A stretch of DNA of 14,026 nucleotides from Pseudomonadota bacterium (lineage in GTDB: Bacteria > Pseudomonadota > Gammaproteobacteria > Pseudomonadales > Pseudohongiellaceae): positions 1 through 14,026 of the forward strand of contig JADFOC010000017.1 in NCBI GenBank assembly GCA_022563075.1, read 5' to 3'. Under the pieces are notes generated by a model, which did not search any database, was not told the DNA's origin, and saw only the letters and a list, made by a program, of their open reading frames with translations. The position numbers and the translations under genes are program-made. Below, one piece after another: positions 1-8,585 of the stretch. Positions within the stretch are counted from its first letter, which is position 1. Each line of letters begins with the position of its first letter.

Positions 1-82
1 ACCGGCCTGACTGTGCCAATAACCGAACAGGAGAGCCCATGTTAGTATGTGGCGCCTTTGAATCCGCTCCTTGCTTGAACCA
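1..82. other. Left edge upstream of queD, no gene assigned
   Basis: Plus frame 1 is open from the edge to a TAG at 43-45 and reads TGLTVPITEQESPC. It could be the C-terminal tail of an upstream gene, but I do not recognise it. One minus-strand frame is also open across this stretch. No convincing promoter is visible before queD, so queD may be read from an upstream transcript. Confidence 0.3.
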
Positions 83-442
83 ATGGTGAAGATATTTAAG
101 GAATTCAGTTTTGAAGCTGCGCATCGCTTGCCCAATGTGCCAACCGGCCATAAGTGCGCGCGACTGCATGGCCACTCGTTTGCGGTAAAGATAAGCATCG
201 AAGGCGCGATTGGCGAAACCAGCGGCTGGCTAATGGATTTCGCAGAAATCTCCGACGCGTTTGAGCCCATCTGCCAGCAGCTGGACCACTACTATCTGAA
301 TGATATCGAGGGGCTGGACAACCCAACCAGCGAAATCATTGCCCGCTGGATCTGGGAGCGCCTGCAACCGCAGCTACCTGCACTGTGTGAAATAGAGATA
401 CGTGAGACCTGCACCAGTGGATGCGTCTATGCTGGCGGTTAG
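83..442 (+). CDS. queD: 6-carboxy-5,6,7,8-tetrahydropterin synthase (QueD)
   Basis: QueD converts 7,8-dihydroneopterin triphosphate to 6-carboxytetrahydropterin, an early cytoplasmic step towards preQ0 and the queuosine at the wobble base of GUN-decoding tRNAs. From the ATG at 83 the protein has 119 residues, close to the E. coli length. The zinc ligands are visible as H14 in EAAHRL and H29/H31 in LHGHSF, with catalytic Cys25 in HKCARLHGH. D68-H69 (QLDHYYLND) and E108 (RETCTSGC) complete the active site. An in-frame TTG at 71 would add four residues, but the ATG lines up better with the family N-terminus. The Shine-Dalgarno sequence is weak. No queC or queE lies in the window. The gene ends 25 nt before the convergent flavoprotein gene. 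Confidence 0.95.
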   Translation: MVKIFKEFSFEAAHRLPNVPTGHKCARLHGHSFAVKISIEGAIGETSGWLMDFAEISDAFEPICQQLDHYYLNDIEGLDNPTSEIIARWIWERLQPQLPALCEIEIRETCTSGCVYAGG

Positions 443-467
443 TCACTAAGGCGAACGCCGTTTGGTG

Positions 468-1694
468 CTATGCAATAAAGTTGACTGGGTCGATGGATTC
501 GTCTTCGAGAATCGACGGGTCGAGCTTCAGCCTGTTCTTAACCATCTGCTTGCTCACCATAAATTCCTTAGGTCGACCGACACAATCGGCCGCGATCAGC
601 ACCGCATCCTTGAAATAAAATAGTGCAAATCCAGCCTCATTATCAAGAGAGGGATCGCCCCTGATTACGACTCGATCATAATCGGAGTTTATGCCGGCCA
701 TCTGCAACTTAATATGGTACTGGTCCGACCAAAACCAGGGGACAGCGTCATAAATAGTCTGTCTCCCACAAATATTTGCCGCGGCCGCTCGCGCCTGCTC
801 GTTGGCATTTTGCACCGATTCCAACCGCAGCACACGCTTGTAGAGCCCACTGGGATGGCTGGTACAGTCGCCCGCGGCATAAACATCGGCGGCGGAAGTC
901 TGTGTATACTCATTCACCAGCACCCCCTCACCCACCTCCAGTCCTGCCGACGCTGCTAGCTGCGTATTCGGAGTAACCCCAACACCGATGATGACGAAAT
1001 CGGCATCGAATTCAGTGCCGTCGGCGCAGATCACTTGCTCCACCACGTCGCCTCCACGAATTTCAGTTACTTCGGTTGCAGTGACTATTGCAACGCCGTG
1101 GTCGCGATGTAATGCCGCCATAAAATCCGACATGGCCTCACTGGTCACTCGATTGAGGATTCGATCAGCCATCTCCAACACGGTAACTTGCAATCCTTTC
1201 TGTATCAACACAGCCGCCGTTTCCAGTCCGATATAGCCGGCACCGATTATGACAACCCGCTTGGCTGTCTTACTCAGACTTATCAGCGGTGCGACATCGG
1301 CCGCGGTGCGTAGATAGAAAATATTGGCAAGCCCCTCGCCTATTGGCAACTTCCGTACTTCGGCTCCGGTACATAGTGCCAGCTTGTCGAACCGCAATTC
1401 TCGTTTATCGCTAAGCTTGACCGACTTAGCGTCTATATCGATGTGCTCCACCGCAGTCCCCAGCAGCAATTCAATGGCATTGTCCTGATAGACTTTCGCC
1501 GGACGCAGACGCATGCAATCGATGGTTTTCGCGCCGGCGAGGTGCTCCTTGGACAGGGGTGGTCGGTGATAGGGTAGCTCTGCTTCGGCGCCTATCAATT
1601 GAATAGCACCCGACCAGCCTTCCCTGCGCAGTTGCAAAGCCAATGTGGCACCAGCATGACTGGCTCCAACAATAATACAGCGCTGTTCCTTCAT
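468..1694 (-). CDS. NAD(P)H-dependent ferredoxin reductase family flavoprotein (rhodocoxin/putidaredoxin reductase-like)
   Basis: This 408-residue protein has the two-dinucleotide-fold layout of FAD-dependent pyridine nucleotide-disulfide oxidoreductases. The FAD site is GASHAG at 10-15, followed by the family signature LPYHRPPLSK at 40-49. The NAD(P) site is GAGYIG at 151-156, with an acidic E174 at the end of the second strand, which suggests a preference for NADH. The second FAD motif is VYAAGDCT at 271-278, and PWFWSDQY at 319-326 is typical of ferredoxin reductases feeding P450s and Rieske oxygenases. It has no CxxC redox disulfide, so it is not a glutathione- or lipoamide-type reductase. 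No ferredoxin, P450 or oxygenase gene is nearby, so its electron acceptor is unknown. It starts 43 nt after ung and is probably the last gene of the prfB-lysS-ung unit. Confidence 0.88.
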   Translation of the reverse strand: MKEQRCIIVGASHAGATLALQLRREGWSGAIQLIGAEAELPYHRPPLSKEHLAGAKTIDCMRLRPAKVYQDNAIELLLGTAVEHIDIDAKSVKLSDKRELRFDKLALCTGAEVRKLPIGEGLANIFYLRTAADVAPLISLSKTAKRVVIIGAGYIGLETAAVLIQKGLQVTVLEMADRILNRVTSEAMSDFMAALHRDHGVAIVTATEVTEIRGGDVVEQVICADGTEFDADFVIIGVGVTPNTQLAASAGLEVGEGVLVNEYTQTSAADVYAAGDCTSHPSGLYKRVLRLESVQNANEQARAAAANICGRQTIYDAVPWFWSDQYHIKLQMAGINSDYDRVVIRGDPSLDNEAGFALFYFKDAVLIAADCVGRPKEFMVSKQMVKNRLKLDPSILEDESIDPVNFIA

Positions 1695-1737
1695 AAACGT
1701 TCACTCAGCATCGTCGTCATTCGACTACAGGATGGTT

Positions 1738-2454
1738 TTACATTTCGGCCGGTAGCTGCCAATCGATGGGGGCTTTTCCAAGACGCTGCAAATACTCATT
1801 AGCTCTGGAAAAATGCCCGTTGCCAAAAAATCCCCGGCTGGCCGACAGTGGTGATGGATGCGGCGATTGCAGCACCAGGTGCTTGTCTGGATCAATCATA
1901 GCGCCCTTCTTCTGCGCATAACTGCCCCACAGTATGAAAACCAGGCCACTGTTCTCGGTATTCAGAAGATGTACTATCTGATCGGTAAATTTTTCCCAGC
2001 CCTTGCCCTGATGCGATGCAGCTCTGCCGGCTTCCACGGTCAACACCGAATTCAGTAGCAGCACACCTTGCGCTGCCCAATGGCTTAGGCATCCGTGTTT
2101 GGGCGCCACAAATTCCACATCTGCCTGCAACTCTTTATAAATATTGATCAATGAAGGTGGCAGGCCGACGCCTGGTCGGACCGAGAAGCATAGTCCATGG
2201 GCCTGACCGGGTCCGTGATAGGGATCCTGTCCCAGTACCACCACCTTAACATCAGTAAACCTGGTGGCGTTGAGGGCATTAAAAATCTCATTACCCGGTG
2301 GAAAAATTCGTTTGCCCAGAGATTTTTCCTGCAACAGAAACGCTCGCAAGGCCTGCATATAGTCTGCATTGAACTCACCAGCAAGCACCTGTTTCCAGGA
2401 ACTTTCTAATCTGATCTCGCGCTTAGACTCGGCGGCTAACTCAGTTGCTGTCAT
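1738..2454 (-). CDS. ung: Uracil-DNA glycosylase (family 1)
   Basis: Ung removes uracil from DNA, arising from cytosine deamination or dUTP incorporation, and so starts base excision repair. The 238-residue protein carries the water-activating motif [13 protein letters not shown] from residue 75 (Asp77 catalytic) and the minor-groove loop [10 protein letters not shown] from residue 199 (His199). [10 protein letters not shown] precedes that loop as in E. coli Ung. I chose the ATG at 2454, giving [10 protein letters not shown], because upstream in-frame codons would add a cysteine-rich tail not expected in the family. This start lies inside the 3' end of lysS, a 14-nt overlap in a different frame. 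There is no strong Shine-Dalgarno sequence, so translation may be coupled to the terminating lysS ribosomes. Confidence 0.95.
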   Translation of the reverse strand: MTATELAAESKREIRLESSWKQVLAGEFNADYMQALRAFLLQEKSLGKRIFPPGNEIFNALNATRFTDVKVVVLGQDPYHGPGQAHGLCFSVRPGVGLPPSLINIYKELQADVEFVAPKHGCLSHWAAQGVLLLNSVLTVEAGRAASHQGKGWEKFTDQIVHLLNTENSGLVFILWGSYAQKKGAMIDPDKHLVLQSPHPSPLSASRGFFGNGHFSRANEYLQRLGKAPIDWQLPAEM

Positions 2455-3931
2455 GTTGAGGACGCATATGGGGGAACAACAATACATCTTTGATTGAGGC
2501 TGAATCGGTAAACAACATGACCAGACGATCGATACCTATGCCTTCGCCTGCAGTGGGCGGCATGCCATATTCGAGCGCGGTCACATAGTCCTCATCGTAA
2601 TGCATCGCTTCTTTATCGCCGGACTCTTTCTGCGCGACCTGTGCCTTGAACCGTTCTGCTTGATCCTCTGGGTCATTCAATTCCGAAAAACCGTTTGCCA
2701 ACTCTCTGCCACCGATAATTAATTCGAAGCGGTCGGTAAACTCATGATTGGCATCATTGCAGCGTGCTAACGGTGAGACTTCGATTGGGTATTCGGTAAT
2801 GAAGGTTGGTTGATCCAACTGCGCTTCAACCTTTTGCTCGAATATCTCCATCAATATTTTTCCCTTCGGCCAGGCTGCATCAAAATGAACTTCCAACTGG
2901 TTGGCTAAAGCGATGATCGACTCCTGCGAATCGAATTGACTGTCATCCTTTACCTCACAATATTGCTTTATTGCGTCTAGCACAGTGAGTCGAGCGAAAG
3001 CCCTAGAAAAGTCATAGCTGGAGCCCTGAAAATTTACCTGCGTACTACCCAATACTTCTTGTGCTATTTTTCGGAACAGGTCTTCGGTGAGATCCATCAA
3101 GTCCCCATAAACTGCATAGGCCTGATAAAATTCCAGCATGGTAAATTCTGGATTATGCCGGGTAGAAAGACCTTCGTTTCGAAAGTTTCGATTCAATTCA
3201 AACACTTTTTCAAATCCGCCAACCACCAGGCGCTTGAGAAAGAGCTCGGGTGCGACCCGTAAATACATGTCCTGGTCCAGCGCATTATGATGGGTGATGA
3301 AGGGTCGCGCCGTTGCGCCACCAGGTATAACCTGCATCATCGGTGTTTCTACTTCCATGAATCCAAGTTCTTCAAAATACTGGCGAATGAATCGGACAAT
3401 GCGGGATCGGGTGATAAATATTTGTCGTGAATCCTGATTAACAATCAAATCAACATAGCGTTGACGATAGCGCATCTCGGTATCAGTAAGTCCCTTGTAC
3501 TTATCCGGCAACGGTCGCAAAGACTTGGTCAATAGCCTGAAATCTGCAACTCGCAGTGTTAGCTCTCCCTGACCGGTTCTGAAGACTTCACCATTGGCAC
3601 CAATAATGTCGCCAAGATCGAGCAATTTTAGCTGTGCCGTCTGCTCCTTGGAAAACGACTTATTGCTCATATACAGCTGAAATTGACCAGTGCCATCTTG
3701 AATGACCACGAAAGGTCCACGCATTCGAATGATACGACCGGCAACTGTAGTTTGTTTGGCTATTGCTTCGAGTTCAGCCTTGTCTTTGTCGGCAAAAGCG
3801 TCGATCAGCTCAATTGCCGTACTTTGACGCCTAAAGTCGTTTGGAAATGCCGGTCGCTGTCGGCGAATCGCCGCCAGTTTCTCCCGTCGCTGTGCAATTA
3901 GTTTATTTTCCTCAACAATTTGGTCCGACAT
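2441..3931 (-). CDS. lysS: Lysyl-tRNA synthetase, class II
   Basis: LysS charges tRNA-Lys with lysine. The 496-residue length fits the bacterial class II enzyme. The N-terminal OB-fold anticodon-binding domain spans about residues 60-140, including [19 protein letters not shown]. The class II catalytic core follows: motif 1 near 180-200 ([14 protein letters not shown]), motif 2 near 246-270 (LNRNFRNEG, then [12 protein letters not shown]), and motif 3 near 462-478 ([13 protein letters not shown]). The ATG at 3931 has a reasonable Shine-Dalgarno sequence, TAGGA, which lies just past the prfB stop. The 9-nt gap after prfB reproduces the prfB-lysS operon known in E. coli. The last codons overlap the start of ung. 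Confidence 0.97.
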   Translation of the reverse strand: MSDQIVEENKLIAQRREKLAAIRRQRPAFPNDFRRQSTAIELIDAFADKDKAELEAIAKQTTVAGRIIRMRGPFVVIQDGTGQFQLYMSNKSFSKEQTAQLKLLDLGDIIGANGEVFRTGQGELTLRVADFRLLTKSLRPLPDKYKGLTDTEMRYRQRYVDLIVNQDSRQIFITRSRIVRFIRQYFEELGFMEVETPMMQVIPGGATARPFITHHNALDQDMYLRVAPELFLKRLVVGGFEKVFELNRNFRNEGLSTRHNPEFTMLEFYQAYAVYGDLMDLTEDLFRKIAQEVLGSTQVNFQGSSYDFSRAFARLTVLDAIKQYCEVKDDSQFDSQESIIALANQLEVHFDAAWPKGKILMEIFEQKVEAQLDQPTFITEYPIEVSPLARCNDANHEFTDRFELIIGGRELANGFSELNDPEDQAERFKAQVAQKESGDKEAMHYDEDYVTALEYGMPPTAGEGIGIDRLVMLFTDSASIKDVLLFPHMRPQHDSN

Positions 3932-3940
3932 AAATCCTAC

Positions 3941-5039
3941 TTATAGCCCCATTTTGAGACTGGCTTCGATAAATATATCCAGATCACCATCCAGAACGGC
4001 GCCGGTGTTGCTTACTTCTACATTGGTCCTTAAATCTTTGATACGGGAGGCATCCAGCACATAAGACCTGATCTGACTACCCCAGCCAATATCCGCCTTG
4101 GCCGCTTCTATCGATTGCATTTCTTCCTTGCGCTTCAGCTCCTCAAGCTCATACAGCTTTGCTTTCAACTGTTTTATCGCCATGTCTTTGTTCTTGTGTT
4201 GTGAACGCTGGCTCTGACACTGCACCACAATTCCGCTTGGCTCATGGGTGAGCCGCACTGCCGAGTCAGTCTTATTAACGTGCTGGCCACCGGCACCACT
4301 GGAGCGATAAGTATCGATCCTCACTTTTGACATGTCTAGATCGATTTCAATAGCATCATCTACTTCTGGAGAAACGAACACAGAGGCAAAGGAAGTATGG
4401 CGTCGATTACCGGAGTCAAAAGGAGATTTTCTCACCAGTCGATGCACCCCGGTTTCTGTTCTCAGCCAACCGAAAACATAGTCACCGACAAAGTGAATTG
4501 TCGCACTCTTGATGCCAGCAACATCACCTCCTGACACCTCAATCAATTCGGTGGTAAACCCCTTGCCTTCGCCCCAACGCAGATACATCCGTAGGAGCAT
4601 TTCTGCCCAATCTTGCGCTTCTGTGCCGCCAGATCCGGCCTGTATTTCCATATAGGCATTAGCCGAGTCCATCTCTCCGGAGAACATACGACGGAACTCG
4701 AGACTCTCCAATCGTTGTCTCAGCTGATCGAGATCCGCACTAGCCACCTCATAGAGTTCTTGATCAGTCTCCTCGCGGGCCAACTTCAGCAGATCTTCTA
4801 CTTCCGTTATGCCCGAGTACAACGCATCGATGGTATGGACCACGGATTCGAGTTTAGATCTTTCCCTGCCAAGTGCCTGTGCAATTTCTGGTTTTTCCCA
4901 AACCGTCGATTCACCAAGCTCGAGCTCCACCTCAGCCAGGCGGTCTTGCTTAACTTCGTAGTCAAAGATACCCCCTGAGACTATCTGTTCTTACGAATAA
5001 TTCCTTTAGCTTCGCTAACTGTCCCTTGATCTCCAGCAT
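3941..5039 (-). CDS. prfB: Peptide chain release factor 2, expressed by programmed +1 frameshift
   Basis: RF2 reads UAA and UGA stop codons and triggers peptide release. The gene is in two frames. The ATG at 5039 opens 25 codons ([15 protein letters not shown], then [10 protein letters not shown]) up to an in-frame TGA at 4964-4962. Skipping T4964 joins this to the long frame starting GAC at 4963, giving 365 residues, the same length as E. coli RF2. With that numbering the codon-recognition tripeptide SPF falls at 205-207 and the catalytic GGQ at 250-252, as in E. coli. Residue 246 is Ser. An AGGG-type Shine-Dalgarno sequence precedes the ATG. A caller ignoring the shift would start at GTG 4930 and lose 36 residues. 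The frameshift is autoregulatory: scarce RF2 makes ribosomes pause at the TGA and shift. lysS follows 9 nt downstream. Confidence 0.97.
4961..4976 (-). other. prfB: prfB programmed +1 frameshift site
   Basis: On the minus strand the site reads AGGGGG TAT CTT TGA C. The parts are an internal Shine-Dalgarno-like AGGGGG (4976-4971), a 3-nt spacer, the slippery CTT codon 25 (4967-4965), the TGA at codon 26 (4964-4962) and the following C that makes TGAC a poor terminator. As I recall the E. coli site, this core is identical to it in sequence and in codon position. Upstream and downstream frames both encode recognisable RF2, which rules out a sequencing error or a decayed gene. Confidence 0.97.
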
Positions 5040-5221
5040 CTAGACCCTGCTTAGTTCGTTAAAAAAACGCAGTTTACCGCAAAACTCGGGAAACTCTGAC
5101 TAATAATGTGAAGCCGCTCAAATTTGCCGGGCACCGAGGGAATGGATAGCGATATCCACCACCGGGCCTTTCCGCAAACAAAACCATTACCTGCGAAAAT
5201 CGTCTGTAGTAGGCTAGCATA
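5040..5221. promoter_or_regulatory. Divergent prfB/mnmC intergenic region with a small hairpin
   Basis: This 182-bp gap separates divergent genes and must hold promoters for both the prfB-lysS unit and mnmC unless they are read from elsewhere. I see no convincing sigma70 pair on either strand; TTGCCG at 5125-5130 has no good -10 at the right distance. A 6-bp perfect inverted repeat, TGGATA (5143-5148) and TATCCA (5153-5158), encloses a GCGA tetraloop. It lacks a T-tract and so is not a terminator. An A7 run lies at 5061-5067. There are no coding signs. Confidence 0.4.
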
Positions 5222-7216
5222 ATGAAATTAGAGAATGCGTCTGTAAGCTGGCTAGATTCCGGCCTGCCCTACTCCAATCAATTTGATGACGTCTATTTTT
5301 CGCGTGATGACGAGATGGCTGAAAGCCAACACGTCTTTCTAGAGGCAAACAATCTGCTGCAACGCTGGCAGACATCGTCCGATAGCACGCAAGCATTTAC
5401 CCTGGCAGAAATAGGATTTGGTAGCGGACTCAATTTTCTCCTGGTCTGGAAGCTCTGGCGCAATTGCGACCAACGACCCCAGCAACTAAATTATCTCGGC
5501 TTTGAAAAGCATCCGCTGCGGTTTTCCGATCTCGAAAGACTTTACCGGCAATGGCCAACATTGAGACCACTAAGCGAGCAATTGCTGGCAATGTATCCAG
5601 ACCACAGCGCTGGCTGCCATCGACTCTGTTTGCCAGAAAACGTCTATCTCAACCTGTATTATGGCGATGCCTATGAGCAACTTCGAAAATGGCATCGATC
5701 GGCGAATTGTCTGGTTGACTGTTGGTTTCTGGACGGATTCAGCCCTCGGCAAAATCCCGAACTATGGGCGACAAGATTATTCGAACTAATCGCCGAACAC
5801 AGTCATGCCGCAAGCACACTCAGTACCTATAGCGTCGCAGGTTCTGTCAGAAATCATCTCACCGCCGCCGGATTCGACGTCGCCAAACGGCCCGGACACA
5901 GTCGCAAGCGACACATGTTGGTGGCAACTCCTTCTGTTGCAAAAAAAGGCAATTCCAGCAAGCCAGCGGAAAACCGCGGCGCTCCCTGGTTTCACTATCC
6001 AAAATTCACCCCAAGACGGCGCACCGCCATCGTGATTGGTGCAGGCTTGGCCGGTTGTAGCACGGCATTTAGCCTGGCCCAAAGAGGCTGGCAGGTGACT
6101 GTGATAGAACAGGCCGAAAGTCCGGCAAGTGCCGCCTCGGGGAATCGACAGCTCGCACTTCGATGTCGAATCTACCGGTCCTATTCGCCACTTTCCGAAT
6201 TTTTCTTGCATTGCTTCCTGTTTGCGCAACGCCAATTCAAGATGCTGAGGCGCGACCAGGGAGTTCGGTGGCATGCTTCGGGCGTCATCCAATTAGTGAG
6301 CGCAATGCACCGGCGCGGCGAATTCTCAGACTCAGAACTGCGAGATCTCTACCCGGAGCAGGTCATATTTGCGATATCGCAAATCGAGGCAAGTGAACGA
6401 GCCGGAGTGGCGCTGACTGAATCCGGCTTTTATCTACCTTCCGGTGGTTGGGTTGAACCGCATTCTCTGTGCCAGGGCTACCTCTCTCACCCTAACATTC
6501 GCTTACAAACGTCGACATCGATCAATCGCATCGAATACCGCGAAAAAGAATGGGTAGTTGCCGATGACGATGGCGATTTTGTTTCGGCGCCGGTGGCGGT
6601 GGTGGTGATCGCAAACAGTTACGCCGCCACGCAATTCGCGCAGGCTGCCGAGCTCCCACTACAAGGTGTACGCGGTCAAGTCACGGTGATTAGTGCTTGC
6701 CCTCGCAGCCATGCTTTAAAAGTCGTGGTTTGTGGCGAACGTACGGTGTTCCCGGCACAGTGCAATGCACACAGCATATCTGCCAGCTATGCGCCGAATG
6801 ACGGGAGCACTCAGCTCAGGGAGGAAGATGACCTGAGCAATCTAAAAGTGGCGGCGCGGAGTTTCGCTCAGCTTAAGTTTCGCCGCTCCCAGATCAGTGA
6901 TGCCCGAGTTTCACTGCGCGGTAATACCAGCGATTTCATTCCCGTGGTCGGTATGTTGCCTGATGCCCCAGCCATGCAAAAAAAGTATGCCCGCTTAGCG
7001 CGCAACGCAAAAACACAATTTGCTGCGACCGGCAGCTATTATTCCGGTTTATATATCAACGTAGCCCATGCCTCCAATGGCCTGGCCAGCTGTCCTCTGA
7101 GTAGTGAATATTTAGCCAGCCTGATTAACCATGAGCCCAGCCCCCTCAGTAAAGAGATGATGGATTGTTTGAATCCGGCCAGGTTTTTGATCAATCGGTT
7201 AAAGCAGCAAAGATGA
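5222..7216 (+). CDS. mnmC: Bifunctional tRNA mnm5s2U34 biosynthesis protein MnmC
   Basis: MnmC finishes the wobble uridine modification of tRNAs such as tRNA-Lys, Glu and Gln. An FAD-dependent domain converts cmnm5(s2)U to nm5(s2)U, and a SAM-dependent methyltransferase makes mnm5(s2)U. The 664-residue protein is full length. The N-terminal methyltransferase domain (about 1-240) has the SAM loop GFGSGLNF at 65-72 and DGFSPRQNPELW at 171-182. A linker (about 240-265) leads to the FAD oxidoreductase domain with GAGLAG at 273-278, E296 and ASGNRQ at 305-310. After GNRQ the usual GALYP-type segment is replaced by LALRCRI. The C-terminus ends with NPARFLINRLKQQR, typical of the family. The ATG at 5222 follows a weak AGTAGG Shine-Dalgarno sequence. 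The gene converges on the M18 peptidase gene. Confidence 0.95.
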   Translation: MKLENASVSWLDSGLPYSNQFDDVYFSRDDEMAESQHVFLEANNLLQRWQTSSDSTQAFTLAEIGFGSGLNFLLVWKLWRNCDQRPQQLNYLGFEKHPLRFSDLERLYRQWPTLRPLSEQLLAMYPDHSAGCHRLCLPENVYLNLYYGDAYEQLRKWHRSANCLVDCWFLDGFSPRQNPELWATRLFELIAEHSHAASTLSTYSVAGSVRNHLTAAGFDVAKRPGHSRKRHMLVATPSVAKKGNSSKPAENRGAPWFHYPKFTPRRRTAIVIGAGLAGCSTAFSLAQRGWQVTVIEQAESPASAASGNRQLALRCRIYRSYSPLSEFFLHCFLFAQRQFKMLRRDQGVRWHASGVIQLVSAMHRRGEFSDSELRDLYPEQVIFAISQIEASERAGVALTESGFYLPSGGWVEPHSLCQGYLSHPNIRLQTSTSINRIEYREKEWVVADDDGDFVSAPVAVVVIANSYAATQFAQAAELPLQGVRGQVTVISACPRSHALKVVVCGERTVFPAQCNAHSISASYAPNDGSTQLREEDDLSNLKVAARSFAQLKFRRSQISDARVSLRGNTSDFIPVVGMLPDAPAMQKKYARLARNAKTQFAATGSYYSGLYINVAHASNGLASCPLSSEYLASLINHEPSPLSKEMMDCLNPARFLINRLKQQR

Positions 7217-7237
7217 GCCGATCCACATCGAGCCGGT

Positions 7238-8536
7238 TTACCGGGTATAAAATGCCCGCACCACACTGGCCAGTGCATAAGGGTCTTCACTGCCAGCCAG
7301 CTCTCTAATCGAATGCATGGCGAAGCTGGCGATACCAATGTCCACGGTGGTAATTCCTAATTCGGTGGCCGTTATCGGTCCGATGGTGCTACCGCAAGCC
7401 ATATCGCTGCGCATGACGAAGGACTGAGTTGGAATCTGCAGCTGCTGGCAAAGTGACTTGAACAGGGCGACAGATTCACTGTTACTGGCATAGCGCTGAT
7501 TGGCATTGATCTTTATTACTGGTCCGCCATTCAGTAACGGGCGGTGTTGAGCGTCATGTTTATCCACATAATTCGGGTGCACACCGTGTGCATTATCGAT
7601 TGATAATAACAATGACTGGCGCAGGACCCTCTCCATTGCCTCGGGACCGTTGTGCTCCGAGCTAACCAGTCTTTGGATGACTGCTTTCAGGAAAGGCCCT
7701 TGGGCACCAGCGATTGATGCGCTGCCAACTTCTTCATGGTCATGACACACCAACAGGCTGGCGAACGAATCCTGACTATCGATCAGTGCTGTTGCAGCGA
7801 GAAAACAGCTAAGTAAGTTATCCAGACGCGCCGACGCGATGAATTGTTTGTGCAAGCCTACCAGACTTGGAGCCTGGGTATCATAGAGTAGCAACTCATG
7901 TGACAGAATTTTGTCTGCGTCTGCATATTTACTATTCTGTTGTAACTGCTTCAATAAAACTTGATCGAAGCTGAACTCTTCACCTTTTTTTAACTGCAAT
8001 AATACTGGAGGCAGTTCTTTCTGCCGATTAATCTTGTGCGCATCATTCACGTTTCTTTCGAGGTGAATTGCCAGGCTGGGAATAAATGCAACTGGCTCCT
8101 TCATATCTATCAACGCCGATTGCAATTCCCCCTGCTTGGTTTGAAAGTCCACTCTGCCGGCGATGGACAGATCACGATCGAACCAGGGATTCAACAGCGC
8201 GCCCCCGTATACTTCCACACCCAATTGTAAATAGCCTTGCTGATGTATTTCCGGCATCGGTTTAATTTTCAAGCATGGACTATCCGTGTGAGTGCCCGTG
8301 AGTCGAATACCAGTACTAACGATGTCGTGATCGCCTGTCTTAAAAGCTACCAGCGCAGAATCATTGCGCGTTACATAGTAGCGTGAATTTTTTTCAAGCT
8401 GCCAGTGCCCAGCTTCATCAAGCCGATGAAAATCCGCCTGTTCCAGCATCACCGACAGATTGGCAACAGCATGGAATGGGGTTGGGGACTGCTGCAGGAA
8501 TTGCAGTAATTCCTGATTGAAGTTCTCACTACTCAT
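7238..8536 (-). CDS. apeB: M18 family aminopeptidase (aspartyl aminopeptidase type)
   Basis: This is a zinc-dependent cytosolic aminopeptidase of family M18, which tends to favour acidic N-terminal residues. From the ATG at 8536 it has 432 residues. The expected dinuclear-zinc ligands are visible: H83 in GTHTDSPCLK, the bridging D239 in SARLDN, E268/E269 in CHDHEEVGS, D324 in SIDNAHGVHP and H408 in ASFAMHS. The SDMACGSTIGP signature sits at 387-397. An upstream TTG at 8563 would add nine residues, but MSSENFNQEL matches the usual start. Neither start has a clear Shine-Dalgarno sequence. It lies 49 nt downstream of the FKBP isomerase gene on the same strand and may be co-transcribed with it. 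The symbol apeB is the one I associate with this family in Gammaproteobacteria; the substrate is inferred. Confidence 0.92.
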   Translation of the reverse strand: MSSENFNQELLQFLQQSPTPFHAVANLSVMLEQADFHRLDEAGHWQLEKNSRYYVTRNDSALVAFKTGDHDIVSTGIRLTGTHTDSPCLKIKPMPEIHQQGYLQLGVEVYGGALLNPWFDRDLSIAGRVDFQTKQGELQSALIDMKEPVAFIPSLAIHLERNVNDAHKINRQKELPPVLLQLKKGEEFSFDQVLLKQLQQNSKYADADKILSHELLLYDTQAPSLVGLHKQFIASARLDNLLSCFLAATALIDSQDSFASLLVCHDHEEVGSASIAGAQGPFLKAVIQRLVSSEHNGPEAMERVLRQSLLLSIDNAHGVHPNYVDKHDAQHRPLLNGGPVIKINANQRYASNSESVALFKSLCQQLQIPTQSFVMRSDMACGSTIGPITATELGITTVDIGIASFAMHSIRELAGSEDPYALASVVRAFYTR

Positions 8537-8585
8537 CGGATAGGCAGCATCGAACAGGAACAAGTATTATTCAAATTTTATGACG

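Noticed and set aside
714..976. Overlapping plus-strand frames of 66-81 codons
   Set aside because: They are shadows of the NAD(P)/FAD-binding region of the ferredoxin reductase, with His/Pro-rich composition typical of antisense frames.
4613..4978. 121-codon open frame on the plus strand
   Set aside because: It is antisense to the 5' part of prfB, including the conserved frameshift site, and its translation shows no domain or family resemblance.
4930..5039. prfB as a truncated or frameshifted pseudogene
   Set aside because: The frame change falls exactly on the conserved recoding site, both sides encode RF2, and the product has the expected length and motif positions.
5786..6292. 168-codon open frame on the minus strand
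   Set aside because: It lies wholly inside mnmC, antisense to residues covering the domain linker and FAD motif. It has no recognisable protein features and no ribosome binding site.
7213..7260. Possible bidirectional terminator between mnmC and the M18 peptidase gene (CCGGTTTACCGG and a nearby CGGG/CCCG repeat)
   Set aside because: The stems are only 4 bp, cannot be extended, and have no adjacent T-tract on either strand.
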